Source: Occultella glacieicola
Lineage (GTDB): Bacteria; Actinomycetota; Actinomycetes; Actinomycetales; Beutenbergiaceae
Assembly: GCF_004353825.1 (NCBI RefSeq)
Contig: NZ_SMNA01000013.1
Coordinates: 62,001 to 126,000, forward strand
Length of the DNA stretch: 64,000 bases
Reading direction: 5' to 3'
The position numbers and the translations under genes are program-made. Below are positions 1-8,482 of the stretch, one piece after another. Every line of letters begins with the position of its first letter. Within the stretch, counting starts at the first letter, position 1. The notes under the pieces were generated by a model. It did not search any database and had not been told where the DNA came from. It was given only the letters and a program-made list of their open reading frames with translations.

Positions 1-248
1 AGGCCACCGCGAAGGCGCTGCTGGTGGACCGGGAGGCCCTGAAGGTCGCCCAGGCCAGCGGCGACGTGCTCGGCGCGAACGGCCTGCTCATGGACGCCTA
101 CAACACCGACGTCCGCCCGCTCCTCGCGCAGGTGCGCGAGGACCAGGGCCTGGCTGCCGACCCCATCGCCGCCTACCGCGCGTCCGGGTACGGCGAGAAG
201 ATCATCGCCGAGCGCGTCGGCGGCACCCAGGCCGGATGGGGCGCCTGA
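1..248 (+). CDS. rhaI: L-rhamnose isomerase, C-terminal part (cut by window edge)
   Basis: Only the last 81 or so codons are present, read in the frame that opens at base 3. The visible end ([20 protein letters not shown], then [20 protein letters not shown] and a final GTQAGWGA) matches the C-terminal end of the actinobacterial/pseudomonad-type L-rhamnose isomerase, which interconverts L-rhamnose and L-rhamnulose in the cytoplasm. The next genes are the aldolase/dehydrogenase and rhamnulokinase of the same pathway, 67 nt downstream and on the same strand, which strongly supports the call. The N-terminal (beta/alpha)8 barrel and metal ligands are outside the window, so completeness cannot be judged. 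Confidence 0.82.
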   Translation, partial: ATAKALLVDREALKVAQASGDVLGANGLLMDAYNTDVRPLLAQVREDQGLAADPIAAYRASGYGEKIIAERVGGTQAGWGA

Positions 249-315
249 CCTCCCGCCGCACCGGCGCCCGCAACCGGAACCGACTCCTACCACCCACGAG
301 AGTGAAGGCTCTTCC

Positions 316-2352
316 ATGACCAACCCGGCCGTCGCCGACCTCATCGCCCGGTCCAACCGCCTCGGCGCGGACCCGCGCAACACCAACTACGCCGGCGGGA
401 ACACCTCCGCCAAGGGCACCGAGATCGACCCGGTCACCGGGGAGTCCGTGGAGCTGTGCTGGGTGAAGGGCTCCGGCGGAGACCTCGGCACCCTGAAGGA
501 GTCCGGCCTGGCGGTGCTGCGTCTGGACCGGCTGCGCGCCCTGACCGGCGTGTACCCGGGCGTGGACCGCGAGGACGAGATGGTCGCCGCGTTCGACTAC
601 TGCCTGCACGGCAAGGGCGGGGCCGCGCCGAGCATCGACACCGCGATGCACGGGCTCGTCGACGCCGCCCACGTGGACCACCTCCACCCCGACTCCGGCA
701 TCGCGATCGCCACCGCCGCCGACGGCGAGCAGCTCACCGCCACGATCTTCGGCGACCGGGTGGTCTGGGTCCCGTGGCGTCGCCCCGGCTTCCAGCTCGG
801 CCTGGACATCGCCGCCATCAAGGAGGCGAACCCGGCCGCGATCGGCTGCATCCTCGGCGGCCACGGCATCACCGCCTGGGGGGAGACCTCCGAGCAGGCC
901 GAGGCGAACTCCCTCGAGATCATCGCCACGGCCGAGGCCTACATCGCCGACCACGGCACGGCGAACCCATTCGGCGCCGTCGTGCCCGGCTACGAGGCGC
1001 TGCCCGAGACCGAGCGCCGCGCGAAGGCCGCCGCCCTGGCCCCCGCGATCCGGGGCATCGCCTCCGCCGACGCCCCCCAGGTGGGCCACTTCACCGACGC
1101 ACCCGAGGTCCTGGACTTCCTCGCCAGCGAGAAGCTCGGTCCGCTCGCGGCGCTGGGCACGTCCTGCCCGGACCACTTCCTGCGCACCAAGGTCAAGCCG
1201 CTCGTGGTCGACCTGCCCGCGGCCGCCCCCGTCGAGGACGTGCTCGCCCGCCTGGCCGAGCTGCACGAGGCCTACCGCGCCGACTACGCCGCCTACTACG
1301 ACCGGCACGCCACGCCGGACAGCCCGGCGATGAGGGGCGCCGACCCGGCGATCGTGCTGGTGCCGGGCGTCGGCATGTTCTCCTTCGGGAAGAACAAGCA
1401 GACCGCGCGCGTGGCCGGCGAGTTCTACGTCAACGCGATCAATGTGATGCGCGGCGCCGAGGCGCTGTCCAGCTACGCCCCGATCGAGGAGTCCGAGAAG
1501 TTCCGGATCGAGTACTGGGCCCTCGAGGAGGCCAAGCTCGCCCGGATGCCCAGGCCGAAGGCGCTCGCCACCCGGGTGGCCCTGGTCACCGGCGCCGGCT
1601 CTGGCATCGGCCGCGCGATCGCCGAGCGGCTCGCCGCCGAGGGTGCCTGCGTCGTCATCGCCGACCTCAACCTCGAGGGCGCGCAGGCCGTCGCCGCCGA
1701 GCTCGGCGGGCCGGACGTGGCCGTGGCCGTTCAGTGCGACGTCACCAGCGAGGAGCAGGTGTCCGCGCTCATCGACGCGGCGGCGCTCGCGTTCGGGGGC
1801 GTGGACCTGGTGGTCAACAACGCCGGCCTGTCCATCTCGAAGCCGCTGCTGGAGACCACGGTCAAGGACTGGGACATCCAGCACGACGTGATGGCCCGTG
1901 GCTCGTTCCTGGTGGCCCGCGAGGCCGCCCGCGCGCTGATCGCCCAGAAGCTCGGCGGCGACATCGTCTACATCGCGAGCAAGAACTCCCTGTTCGCCGG
2001 CCCGAACAACATCGCCTACTCCGCGACCAAGGCGGACCAGGCCCACCAGGTGCGGCTGCTCGCGGCCGAGCTCGGGGAGCACGGCGTGCGGGTCAACGGC
2101 ATCAACCCCGACGGCGTGGTGCGCGGTTCCGGCATCTTCGCCGGCGGGTGGGGCGCCAAGCGGGCCGCCGTGTACGGCGTCGAGGAGTCCGAGCTCGGCG
2201 CGTACTACGCGCAGCGCACGCTGCTCAAGCGTGAGGTGCTGCCCGAGCACGTGGCCGCCGCGGTGTTCGCCCTCGCCGGCGGCGACCTGAGCCAGACGAC
2301 CGGTCTGCACATCCCGGTCGACTCCGGGGTCGCGGCCGCGTTCCTGCGCTGA
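316..2352 (+). CDS. rhaEW: Bifunctional rhamnulose-1-phosphate aldolase / short-chain dehydrogenase
   Basis: The 678-residue protein is a fusion. Residues about 1-400 are a class II (zinc) aldolase domain; His residues in DHLHPDSG and GGHGITAWG are the likely metal ligands. Residues about 416-678 are a Rossmann short-chain dehydrogenase with the TGAGSGIG nucleotide motif near 424-431, an NNAG motif and the catalytic pair Tyr568/Lys572 (YSATK). In this known fusion family the aldolase splits L-rhamnulose-1-phosphate into dihydroxyacetone phosphate and L-lactaldehyde, and the dehydrogenase oxidises lactaldehyde to lactate. It sits between rhaI and rhaB, only 10 nt before the latter, so one operon is likely. 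The ATG is preceded by a purine-rich GAGAGTGAAGG stretch. Length is typical for the fusion (about 670-690 residues). Confidence 0.93.
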   Translation: MTNPAVADLIARSNRLGADPRNTNYAGGNTSAKGTEIDPVTGESVELCWVKGSGGDLGTLKESGLAVLRLDRLRALTGVYPGVDREDEMVAAFDYCLHGKGGAAPSIDTAMHGLVDAAHVDHLHPDSGIAIATAADGEQLTATIFGDRVVWVPWRRPGFQLGLDIAAIKEANPAAIGCILGGHGITAWGETSEQAEANSLEIIATAEAYIADHGTANPFGAVVPGYEALPETERRAKAAALAPAIRGIASADAPQVGHFTDAPEVLDFLASEKLGPLAALGTSCPDHFLRTKVKPLVVDLPAAAPVEDVLARLAELHEAYRADYAAYYDRHATPDSPAMRGADPAIVLVPGVGMFSFGKNKQTARVAGEFYVNAINVMRGAEALSSYAPIEESEKFRIEYWALEEAKLARMPRPKALATRVALVTGAGSGIGRAIAERLAAEGACVVIADLNLEGAQAVAAELGGPDVAVAVQCDVTSEEQVSALIDAAALAFGGVDLVVNNAGLSISKPLLETTVKDWDIQHDVMARGSFLVAREAARALIAQKLGGDIVYIASKNSLFAGPNNIAYSATKADQAHQVRLLAAELGEHGVRVNGINPDGVVRGSGIFAGGWGAKRAAVYGVEESELGAYYAQRTLLKREVLPEHVAAAVFALAGGDLSQTTGLHIPVDSGVAAAFLR

Positions 2353-2362
2353 TGGGGCGCCG

Positions 2363-3874
2363 GTGACCGCGTTCGCCGCCGTCGACCTGGGCGCCTCCTC
2401 GGGGCGGGTGATCCGCGCCGAGGTAGTGCAGGTCGACGGCGAGCCGCGCATCGTTCTCGAAGAGGTAGCCCGGTTCTCCAACGGCGCGGTGCCTGATCAA
2501 AACGGGGTGCCCGACGGCGCAGGCACGTTGCGCTGGGACCTCACCGGGCTCTTCGGTGAGATAGTGCAGGGGCTGCGCGCCGCTGCGCGGCGCGGCCCGC
2601 TCGCCGGGATCGGCATCGACACCTGGGCCGTGGACTACGGGCTGATCGGCGCCGACGGCGCACTGCTCGCCGAGCCCGTCGCCTACCGCGACGAGCGGAC
2701 GGCGACCGTCATCGAGAACGTGCACTCCGCCGTCGGGCCGGAGGAGCTGTACGCGATCGCGGGCATGCAGCACCTGCCGTTCAACACGATCTACCAGCTC
2801 GCGGCCGAGCGGGACGCCGGCAGCCTCGACGGGGTGGCGCGGGCGCTGCTGATCCCGGACCTGCTCGCGTACCTGCTCACCGGCAACGAGGTGAGCGAGT
2901 TGACGAACGCGTCCACCACGGCCCTGCTCGACCAGCGGACCCGGACCTGGTCCGTCGACCTGCTGCGGCGGCTCGGGTTGCCGGCGGGGCTGTTCCCGGA
3001 CGTCGTCGAACCGGGACACGTGATCGGCACCCTGTCCGGGCCGGTGCGGGAGGCGACCGGTCTCGGCGACGTGCCCGTGATCGCCGTCGGCTCCCACGAC
3101 ACCGCGTCCGCGGTCGCGGGCATCCCGGCCACGGGCGACGACTTCGCGTACGTCTCCTGCGGCACCTGGTCCCTGGTGGGTGTCGAGCTCACCGAACCGG
3201 TGCTCACCGAGGCCTCGCGGGCGGCGAACTTCACGAACGAGCTCGGCGTCGACGGCACCGTGCGGTACCTGCGGAACGTGATGGGGCTGTGGCTGCTCCA
3301 GGAGTCCCAGCGCACCTGGCGCGAGGCCGGGGACCCCGACCTCGAGATCACGACATTGCTGGACGCGGCGGCGCGGGTTCCGGCCCGGCGGACCCTCGTG
3401 GACGTCGACCACCCGGACTTCCTGCCGCCGGGGGACATGCCCGCCCGGATCGCCGCGCACGCCCGCGCGGGCGGCCAGCCGGTCCCGGTCGGCCCGGCCG
3501 AGGTGACCCGGTGCATCCTGGACTCCCTCGCCGTGGCCTACCGGCGGGCGGTCCGTGATGCCACCGACCTGTCCGGCCACCCGGTGCGGGTGCTGCACAT
3601 CGTCGGCGGTGGGTCCAGGAACGCGCTGCTGTGCCAGGCCGCGGCGGACGCCACCGGCCTGCCGGTGGTCGCCGGGCCGGACGAGAGCACCGCCCTGGGG
3701 AACGTGCTCGTCCAGGCCCGTGCCGTCGGGGCCGTCACCGGCGATCTGGCCGGCCTGCGCGCGATCGCCGCCCGCGGGCTGCACCTGACCCGGTACCGGC
3801 CGGACCCGGCCGAGCGGGACGCCTGGGCCCTCGCCGAGGAGCGCGTGCACGGCGCCCGCGCCGACCTGGTGTGA
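2363..3874 (+). CDS. rhaB: Rhamnulokinase (FGGY family)
   Basis: The 503-residue FGGY carbohydrate kinase phosphorylates L-rhamnulose at O1 using ATP. The N-terminus has the phosphate-binding AAVDLGASSGRV motif; the middle has GIGIDTWAVDYGL and SHDTASAVAGIP; the C-terminal half has the adenosine-binding VGGGSRNALLCQ. These fit RhaB rather than xylulokinase, and the position directly after the rhaEW fusion settles the substrate. The start is GTG, 10 nt after the rhaEW stop, with a GGGGCG stretch in front. The last four bases overlap the next start (GTGA), implying translational coupling to the DUF1961 gene. Confidence 0.92.
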   Translation: MTAFAAVDLGASSGRVIRAEVVQVDGEPRIVLEEVARFSNGAVPDQNGVPDGAGTLRWDLTGLFGEIVQGLRAAARRGPLAGIGIDTWAVDYGLIGADGALLAEPVAYRDERTATVIENVHSAVGPEELYAIAGMQHLPFNTIYQLAAERDAGSLDGVARALLIPDLLAYLLTGNEVSELTNASTTALLDQRTRTWSVDLLRRLGLPAGLFPDVVEPGHVIGTLSGPVREATGLGDVPVIAVGSHDTASAVAGIPATGDDFAYVSCGTWSLVGVELTEPVLTEASRAANFTNELGVDGTVRYLRNVMGLWLLQESQRTWREAGDPDLEITTLLDAAARVPARRTLVDVDHPDFLPPGDMPARIAAHARAGGQPVPVGPAEVTRCILDSLAVAYRRAVRDATDLSGHPVRVLHIVGGGSRNALLCQAAADATGLPVVAGPDESTALGNVLVQARAVGAVTGDLAGLRAIAARGLHLTRYRPDPAERDAWALAEERVHGARADLV

Positions 3875-4524
3875 GCGGCTACCGGAACCCGCTCGCCGGG
3901 CCGGCGGACGTAGCCGACTGGGTCCTCGAGGGCGACGGCGCGGTGACGTTTCCGCAGGGCCGGATGCGGCTGGAGTCCACCCGCGACCCCGCCGAGGGAC
4001 AGGCCGCGAACCTGGTGTTCTGGTGCCCGGTCGAGGTGTCCGACGGCGTGGCGATCAGCTGGGACTTCTGGCCGGTCCACGAACCGGGGCTGTGCATCCT
4101 GTTCTTCGCGGCCACCGGGCACGGCGGGCTCGACTTGTTCGACCCGGCCCTGCCGGCCCGGACCGGTGAGTACGAGCAGTACCACCACGGCGCCCTGGAC
4201 GCCTACCACGTGTCCTACTTCCGGCGCCGCTGGCCGGACGAGCGGGCCCTGCACACCTGCAACCTGCGCAAGTCCCACGGCTTCCACCTGGTGGCATCCG
4301 GTCCCGACCCGCTGCCGGGGGTGCCGGACGCCCGCGGGCCCTACCGGGTCCGGCTCACCCTCTCCCGCGGCGCCGTGACGTTCTCGATCAACGACGTCGA
4401 GTCCTTCCGGTGGGTCGACGACGGCTCGGTGGGCGGGCCGCCGCTGGGGTCGGGCCGGATCGGGTTCCGGCAGATGGCCCCGATGATCGCCGAGTACGCG
4501 AACCTGCGGATCGAGCCGATCTGA
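3871..4524 (+). CDS. DUF1961 family protein (YesU-like), coupled to rhaB
   Basis: This 217-residue protein starts at a GTG that overlaps the rhaB stop codon (GTGA), so the frame is fixed by coupling. It is a beta-rich single domain with no signal peptide or membrane segment; motifs such as WDFWPVHEPGL, HTCNLRKSHGFH and the final GRIGFRQMAPM are those of the DUF1961 (YesU-like) jelly-roll family. Relatives lie beside rhamnogalacturonan and other plant-polysaccharide genes, which suits its place as last gene of a rhamnose operon. The biochemical role is not established; an intracellular lyase or glycan-binding role is inference. It converges on the next gene with a 22-nt gap. Confidence 0.75.
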   Translation: MSGYRNPLAGPADVADWVLEGDGAVTFPQGRMRLESTRDPAEGQAANLVFWCPVEVSDGVAISWDFWPVHEPGLCILFFAATGHGGLDLFDPALPARTGEYEQYHHGALDAYHVSYFRRRWPDERALHTCNLRKSHGFHLVASGPDPLPGVPDARGPYRVRLTLSRGAVTFSINDVESFRWVDDGSVGGPPLGSGRIGFRQMAPMIAEYANLRIEPI

Positions 4525-4546
4525 CGACCGTGGGGTCCGCCGCCGG

Positions 4547-4888
4547 TCAGCCAGCGAGCCAGATCGCGGTCAGCAGGAGCGCCCAGAAGCCGACCACCAC
4601 GTAGCCGAGCACCAGCGCCGCCATGGCAAGGCCCCGGCCGCGCATCAGGTTGTTCCGGGTCTGGACCACGCCGATGTGCCCGAAGACGATCGCGAGCAGC
4701 GCGGGCACCGACAGCACCACACCGAGCAGGGCGAACACGAGGGCGAGGGTCGCCCAGACCGAGGACTTCGGCGGTGGCGTGAAGTAGCCGGGACCGGAGA
4801 ACGTCTCGGCGTAGGAGGGTAGCGGCCGGGTGTAGCCGTTCACGAACGGCGAGACGCCGTACTGGGCGGTCGCCTGCCAGGGCCGCAT
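4547..4888 (-). CDS. DUF4190 domain membrane protein
   Basis: From the ATG used here the protein has 113 residues: a short Pro/Tyr-rich cytoplasmic N-terminus, then two membrane segments (WATLALVFALLGVVLSVPAL and MAALVLGYVVVGFWALLLTA) separated by FGHIGVVQTRNNLMRGRG, the usual DUF4190 hairpin. A GTG at 4975 in the same frame would add 29 residues, but that stretch overlaps a copy of the GCCCGACGGCG intergenic element and lacks a ribosome site, whereas GGGGTGA precedes the ATG. Function is unknown. It lies downstream of the LytR_C gene on the same strand, so co-transcription is likely. Confidence 0.7.
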   Translation of the reverse strand: MRPWQATAQYGVSPFVNGYTRPLPSYAETFSGPGYFTPPPKSSVWATLALVFALLGVVLSVPALLAIVFGHIGVVQTRNNLMRGRGLAMAALVLGYVVVGFWALLLTAIWLAG

Positions 4889-4978
4889 GGGCTCACCCCG
4901 GGGTTCGGGCTGACCCGCCCCCGGCACCGGGGCGCGAACCGTGCCGAGCGTTGCGAAACCGGCGCCGTCGGGCACGAC

Positions 4979-5584
4979 TCAGCCGGTCGCCGTCGGGAGT
5001 GGTTCGCAGCCCTGCGGAGCAGGGATCACGACGGTCGGATCGAGGAGCACCTCGTCGGCGGGGAGCAGCATCTCGAACGTGCCGCCGAGCACCACGTCGA
5101 CGGTGGCGTCCGCACGCTCGTCGAGCACGATGGTGGACTCGGGGAAGAGCAGCGCCACGCTGTACGCCTGGCCGAGGCCGGTGGGGCCGGCGACGAGCCG
5201 GACCACCCCCGCGTAGCTGGACTCGGCGTTGGCCTGGCTCGCGACGACGATGCCGCGGGCCTGCAGTTCGGCCGCGGTGGTGCCGGCGAGACCGGCCCGG
5301 GAGGTGCCGTTCAGGACGTTCGTGGTGATCTCGGCGAAGTTGACGTAGGTCTGCCCCTCGGGCGGGCACGGGCCGGGCGGGGCCGTCGCCTCGGTGGGCT
5401 CGGGGGAGTTGATCGGGATGTTCACGGGCGTCGGGAGGATCCCGACCCACATGGCACCCGCGGTCAGCGCGATCACCAGCAGCGCCGCGATCAGGGCCCC
5501 GAACACGACGGTCTGACGCTGCTGCAGGTGCCGGCGCCGGGCCAGCCGGGCCTCGGCGGCCGCGCGGTTGCCGTTCGTGCTCAC
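4979..5584 (-). CDS. LytR C-terminal domain (LytR_C) membrane-anchored protein
   Basis: The 201-residue protein has a basic cytoplasmic start (AEARLARRRHLQQRQ), one membrane segment (residues about 28-50, VVFGALIAALLVIALTAGAM), a Pro/Thr linker and an extracellular LytR_C domain beginning at about 80 with the hallmark VLNGTSRAGLAGTTAAEL. LytR_C occurs at the end of LytR-CpsA-Psr cell-wall ligases but here stands alone without the catalytic LCP domain, as is common in actinobacteria. A role at the cell wall is inferred. The upstream neighbour on the same strand is the small VapB-like gene 45 nt away, an arrangement I recall from many actinobacteria. Confidence 0.8.
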   Translation of the reverse strand: MSTNGNRAAAEARLARRRHLQQRQTVVFGALIAALLVIALTAGAMWVGILPTPVNIPINSPEPTEATAPPGPCPPEGQTYVNFAEITTNVLNGTSRAGLAGTTAAELQARGIVVASQANAESSYAGVVRLVAGPTGLGQAYSVALLFPESTIVLDERADATVDVVLGGTFEMLLPADEVLLDPTVVIPAPQGCEPLPTATG

Positions 5585-5629
5585 GGAAGGAACCTAGCGG
5601 ATGCCCGGACCACGGCGGTGCTCATGGCG

Positions 5630-5923
5630 TCAGATCTCCAGGACCCGGGCATGCAGCACGTTGCGCTGCTGCAGCGCGGTACGCAGGGCGCGGTGCAGGC
5701 CGTCCTCGAGGTAGAGCACCCCGCGCCAGGACACCACGTGGGCGAACAGGTCGCCGTAGAACGTGGAGTCCTCCGACAGCAGGCTGTGCAGGTCGAGGGT
5801 GGCCTTGGTGGTGACCAGTTCGTCCAGGTGCACCTGCCGCGGGGGGATCTCCGACCAGTCCTTGGGCGTGGTCAGCCCGTGGTCCGGGTAGGGGCGCTCA
5901 TCGCCGACGGCCTTGAAGATCAC
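5630..5923 (-). CDS. Small conserved actinobacterial protein (often named VapB-family antitoxin)
   Basis: The 97-residue soluble protein contains the conserved stretches RPYPDHGLTTPKDWSEIPPR, VHLDELVTTKATLDL and STFYGDLFAHVV. Homologues directly upstream of LytR_C genes are widespread in actinobacteria and are usually annotated as type II toxin-antitoxin VapB-family antitoxins. No PIN-domain toxin or other small partner lies next to it, so a toxin-antitoxin role is not supported by context; a core housekeeping role is at least as likely. No membrane segment or obvious DNA-binding motif is visible. Confidence 0.65.
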   Translation of the reverse strand: MIFKAVGDERPYPDHGLTTPKDWSEIPPRQVHLDELVTTKATLDLHSLLSEDSTFYGDLFAHVVSWRGVLYLEDGLHRALRTALQQRNVLHARVLEI

Positions 5924-5998
5924 CAGATGATCCTAAGTGAGGTAGCGGCCTGCCCCTACCGACCCACCATCACGGTTGGGAAATCCACTCTGTGGGAG

Positions 5999-6004
5999 TA
6001 GCAT
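5999..6004 (+). promoter_or_regulatory. Putative -10 box of a leaderless transcript
   Basis: TAGCAT lies 8 nt before the ATG at 6013. Transcription would begin at or within a base or two of the start codon, so this supports 6013 over the in-frame GTG at 5992, which would lie upstream of the -10 box. No convincing -35 hexamer is seen. Confidence 0.35.
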
Positions 6005-6012
6005 CCATTCGC

Positions 6013-7200
6013 ATGCCGTCCGACGCGCCACCCGCTCTGGCCACGATGTCCTGGACCGACCTCGACGGCGCCCGCGGGGCGTTGCGGGAGGGATCGGCCC
6101 GAGGGTCGCTGCGGAGCGCGCGGGACGGGCTCCTGGCTCGGGCGCGGACGCTGTCGGTCCTCGCTCCGGTGGCCGTCACGGACAAGCCGGAACCGGGACC
6201 GTCGGGGCAGATCCGCGACTTCTACGCGATCGGCAAGTACGCCTGGCCCGACCCGGACCGACCGGACGGGATGCCGTACCAGCGCCGCGACTGCCTGATC
6301 AACCCCGACTCGAACTCGGCCCGCTATGACAAGGCGCGCTATGACGAGATGGTCGAACGGGTCCGGGTGCTCACCCTCGGCGCGTTCCTCGGCGACGACG
6401 CCGAGCTCGGCGCGGCCGCCGCTGCGGTGCTGCGGACCTGGTTCGTGGACCCTGCCACGTCGATGACACCGCACCTGCGTCACGCGGCCGTGCTGCCGGG
6501 GGTCAACGACGGCGCGGCGATCGGCATCATCGAGGGTGCCGTGCTCGTCGAGGTGCTCGACCACGTGCGCCTCCTCGAGGCGGACGGCCACTGGAGCGGC
6601 GCGGACCGCGACGGTCTGCGGGTCTGGATGGCCGAGTACGCCCGGTGGCTGCGGACGAGCGAGTTCGGCACCACCGAGGGCCGGATGGTGAACAACCATG
6701 GCTCGTTCTGGCTCGCACAGGTGGCCGCGGCCGCCGGCTATGCGGGCACCGCGACACCCGAGGTGATCGCCGACCTGGCCGGGCTCGGCCGCACGCACCT
6801 CGAGCACCAGCTCGGCCCGGACGGCTCACTGCCGGAGGAGATGGCCCGCCCGGACGCGTGGCAGTACGCGACCTACGGGTTGCGCGCGCTCGCCACCGAG
6901 GCCCAGGTCCTCGCCGGGCTCGGGGTGGACCAGTGGGCGTACGAGACGAGCGACGGGCGAAGCCTGCGCCTCGCCTACGAGTTCCTCCTGCCCTACCTGG
7001 GTGGTGCCGAATGGCCCTATGCCCGGGTGGACCAGGACGAGGACAACCACGCCGCCGACCACGCGATCGCCGCGGCCCGGATGGGAGCGATCGGACTCGC
7101 CGACCCGCGCGCGGTCGAGGCGCACCGCCGCATGGCCGCCAGCGGCGAGCCGAGGCACGTGGTGCTGGCCGGCGACGTTCGCCAGGGTGTGGACGCCTAG
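6013..7200 (+). CDS. Alginate lyase family protein
   Basis: From the ATG used here the protein has 395 residues and is predicted to be all-alpha. It shows the (alpha/alpha)-barrel signatures of the Alginate_lyase family: a DFYAIGKYAWPDP segment near residue 65, TWFVDPATSMTPHLRHA, and the catalytic-type NNHGSFW about two thirds through. Family members cleave uronic-acid polysaccharides by beta-elimination; the real substrate here is unknown. There is no signal peptide, so it would act on imported oligosaccharides, which fits the nearby rhamnose operon and DUF1961 gene, though linkage to them is inference. An in-frame GTG at 5992 would add seven residues. Its stop overlaps the stop of the convergent GNAT gene by four bases. 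Confidence 0.75.
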   Translation: MPSDAPPALATMSWTDLDGARGALREGSARGSLRSARDGLLARARTLSVLAPVAVTDKPEPGPSGQIRDFYAIGKYAWPDPDRPDGMPYQRRDCLINPDSNSARYDKARYDEMVERVRVLTLGAFLGDDAELGAAAAAVLRTWFVDPATSMTPHLRHAAVLPGVNDGAAIGIIEGAVLVEVLDHVRLLEADGHWSGADRDGLRVWMAEYARWLRTSEFGTTEGRMVNNHGSFWLAQVAAAAGYAGTATPEVIADLAGLGRTHLEHQLGPDGSLPEEMARPDAWQYATYGLRALATEAQVLAGLGVDQWAYETSDGRSLRLAYEFLLPYLGGAEWPYARVDQDEDNHAADHAIAAARMGAIGLADPRAVEAHRRMAASGEPRHVVLAGDVRQGVDA

Positions 7201-7802
7201 GAGTAGGCAAGATAGCGGCCGGGCTTGCCCGGATTCTCGACCGTGAACCGCAGTTGCAGGTCGGTCTGACCGATCAGGCCGACCTGCTGGGTGAACTGTT
7301 CGTTGGTGACGAAGAGGTGCCCGTGCAGGCTCCAGTCCTGCGCGAGCCAGGTCCGAAGTGCCTCGAGCAGCGCCCGATCCGTCTCCGTCGCCAGTCGGGA
7401 CCGGCGCACCCAGAAGTACACCGCGGCCTCGTAGGAGTCCCAGCGTTGGTCGCCCACCGCGGTGATGCGCGCGCCGTTGAACGAGCGCCCATCGGTCGCC
7501 ATGAGGTAGACGCACCCGAGACACTCCGTGCCGGACGGGTCTGTCACGGTGTAGGTGAACGCCCGGCGGTCGGCGTGCCGCTCCTCCAGCCCCACCAGGT
7601 CCTTGCGGTTCGCTTCGACCGTGAAGTCGTCCGCCGGCCACGTCGACTGCTCCCAGGTGCGCAGGTAGTCTCGGCTCTCCATCACGGCCGCGTAGTCCAA
7701 CTCGGCGTCGTCGGCCATGATCGGGCGGAGGATGAACTCGGCGGTTGCCAATCCCTCAGGGATGGATTCCAGGTTCGTGAAGGGCACGTCGTGCTCCCGC
7801 AT
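7197..7802 (-). CDS. GNAT-family N-acetyltransferase-like protein
   Basis: The 201-residue cytoplasmic protein has the layout of a GNAT acetyltransferase: an N-terminal ATAEFILRPIMADDAELDYA strand-helix, FTYTVTDPSGTECLGCVYL in the middle and YEAAVYFWVRRSRLATETDR, corresponding to the strand carrying the acyl-CoA pocket. The pyrophosphate loop (Q/RxxGxG/A) is not obvious, so catalysis is uncertain and the acceptor is unknown. It converges on the alginate-lyase-like gene and is divergent from the AMIN-like gene across a 95-nt gap that contains a copy of the GCCCGACGGCG element. Confidence 0.65.
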   Translation of the reverse strand: MREHDVPFTNLESIPEGLATAEFILRPIMADDAELDYAAVMESRDYLRTWEQSTWPADDFTVEANRKDLVGLEERHADRRAFTYTVTDPSGTECLGCVYLMATDGRSFNGARITAVGDQRWDSYEAAVYFWVRRSRLATETDRALLEALRTWLAQDWSLHGHLFVTNEQFTQQVGLIGQTDLQLRFTVENPGKPGRYLAYS

Positions 7803-7897
7803 GTCGGTGGCTCTCGGTTCACGGTAACGACTCCTCCGGGAGCCTCAAGCGAATATGCCCGACGGCGCCCGGGCGCGTCGCCCTACTCTGGGCTCTC

Positions 7898-8482
7898 ATG
7901 GGGCGACGTCGCAGCGCAGGGCTGGTGGTGGCCGTGGCGCTCCTGGGAAGCGGCACCTCCTGCACGGACCCGTCGCCGACGCCGTCCACGGAATCATCGG
8001 TGACACCGTGTGACATCGCGGCTCCCGACGCCGCATTTCTGCCGCCGGACTTCTCAGGGGAGATCCAGCATCAGGCCGATGGGTTCGGGGGCTTGTTGTT
8101 CGAGTCGCTCGAATCGGCCGTATGTGACGGCTTCGAGAGGGTACTTGTCGAGCTCGGCTCCTACCGCGGTGAGGACCCCGGTCAACCCGGCCTGTGGGCC
8201 GAGTGGGTCGATCAGGTCACGCTCGACAGCGGAGAGATCGTGCCCATCGAGGGTTCGCAGATCTTGGTGCTCAGCATCATCGGCGCCACCTGGCAGCCCG
8301 ACACCGGCGGCACTCATGGTGTCTCCGGTCCTACCGGCGACCCGATCGCCGAGGCCCAGTACCAGGAGCAGTCGGGAGGTTCGGCCGGGCTGTTCGTGGG
8401 GCTCATCGAACGTTCGGAGTTCCGCGCCTTCACCCTGGCTGACCCTTACCGGGTCGTGGTGGACGTCCGGTCGCCTTCCTGA
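7898..8482 (+). CDS. Secreted AMIN-like domain protein
   Basis: The 194-residue protein begins with an Arg-rich, hydrophobic export signal (MGRRRSAGLVVAVALLGSGT) followed by a cysteine; the site before it (GTSC) is a poor lipobox, so lipid anchoring is only possible. After a Ser/Thr/Pro linker, residues about 60-194 form the AMIN-like domain, recognisable from CDGFERVLVELGSY, ERSEFRAFTLADPYRVVVDV and the terminal acidic-polar end. Such domains are found in actinobacterial envelope proteins and probably bind cell-wall glycan. TACTCT at 7884-7889 is a possible -10 box 8 nt before the ATG. The last 37 bp overlap the convergent MFS gene. Confidence 0.68.
   Translation: MGRRRSAGLVVAVALLGSGTSCTDPSPTPSTESSVTPCDIAAPDAAFLPPDFSGEIQHQADGFGGLLFESLESAVCDGFERVLVELGSYRGEDPGQPGLWAEWVDQVTLDSGEIVPIEGSQILVLSIIGATWQPDTGGTHGVSGPTGDPIAEAQYQEQSGGSAGLFVGLIERSEFRAFTLADPYRVVVDVRSPS

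Noticed and set aside
202-2481. A 759-codon minus-strand frame opposite rhaEW
   Set aside because: It is the GC-driven antisense shadow of rhaEW, whose domains and catalytic residues are intact; the minus-strand product is low-complexity Arg/Gly/Ala/Val.
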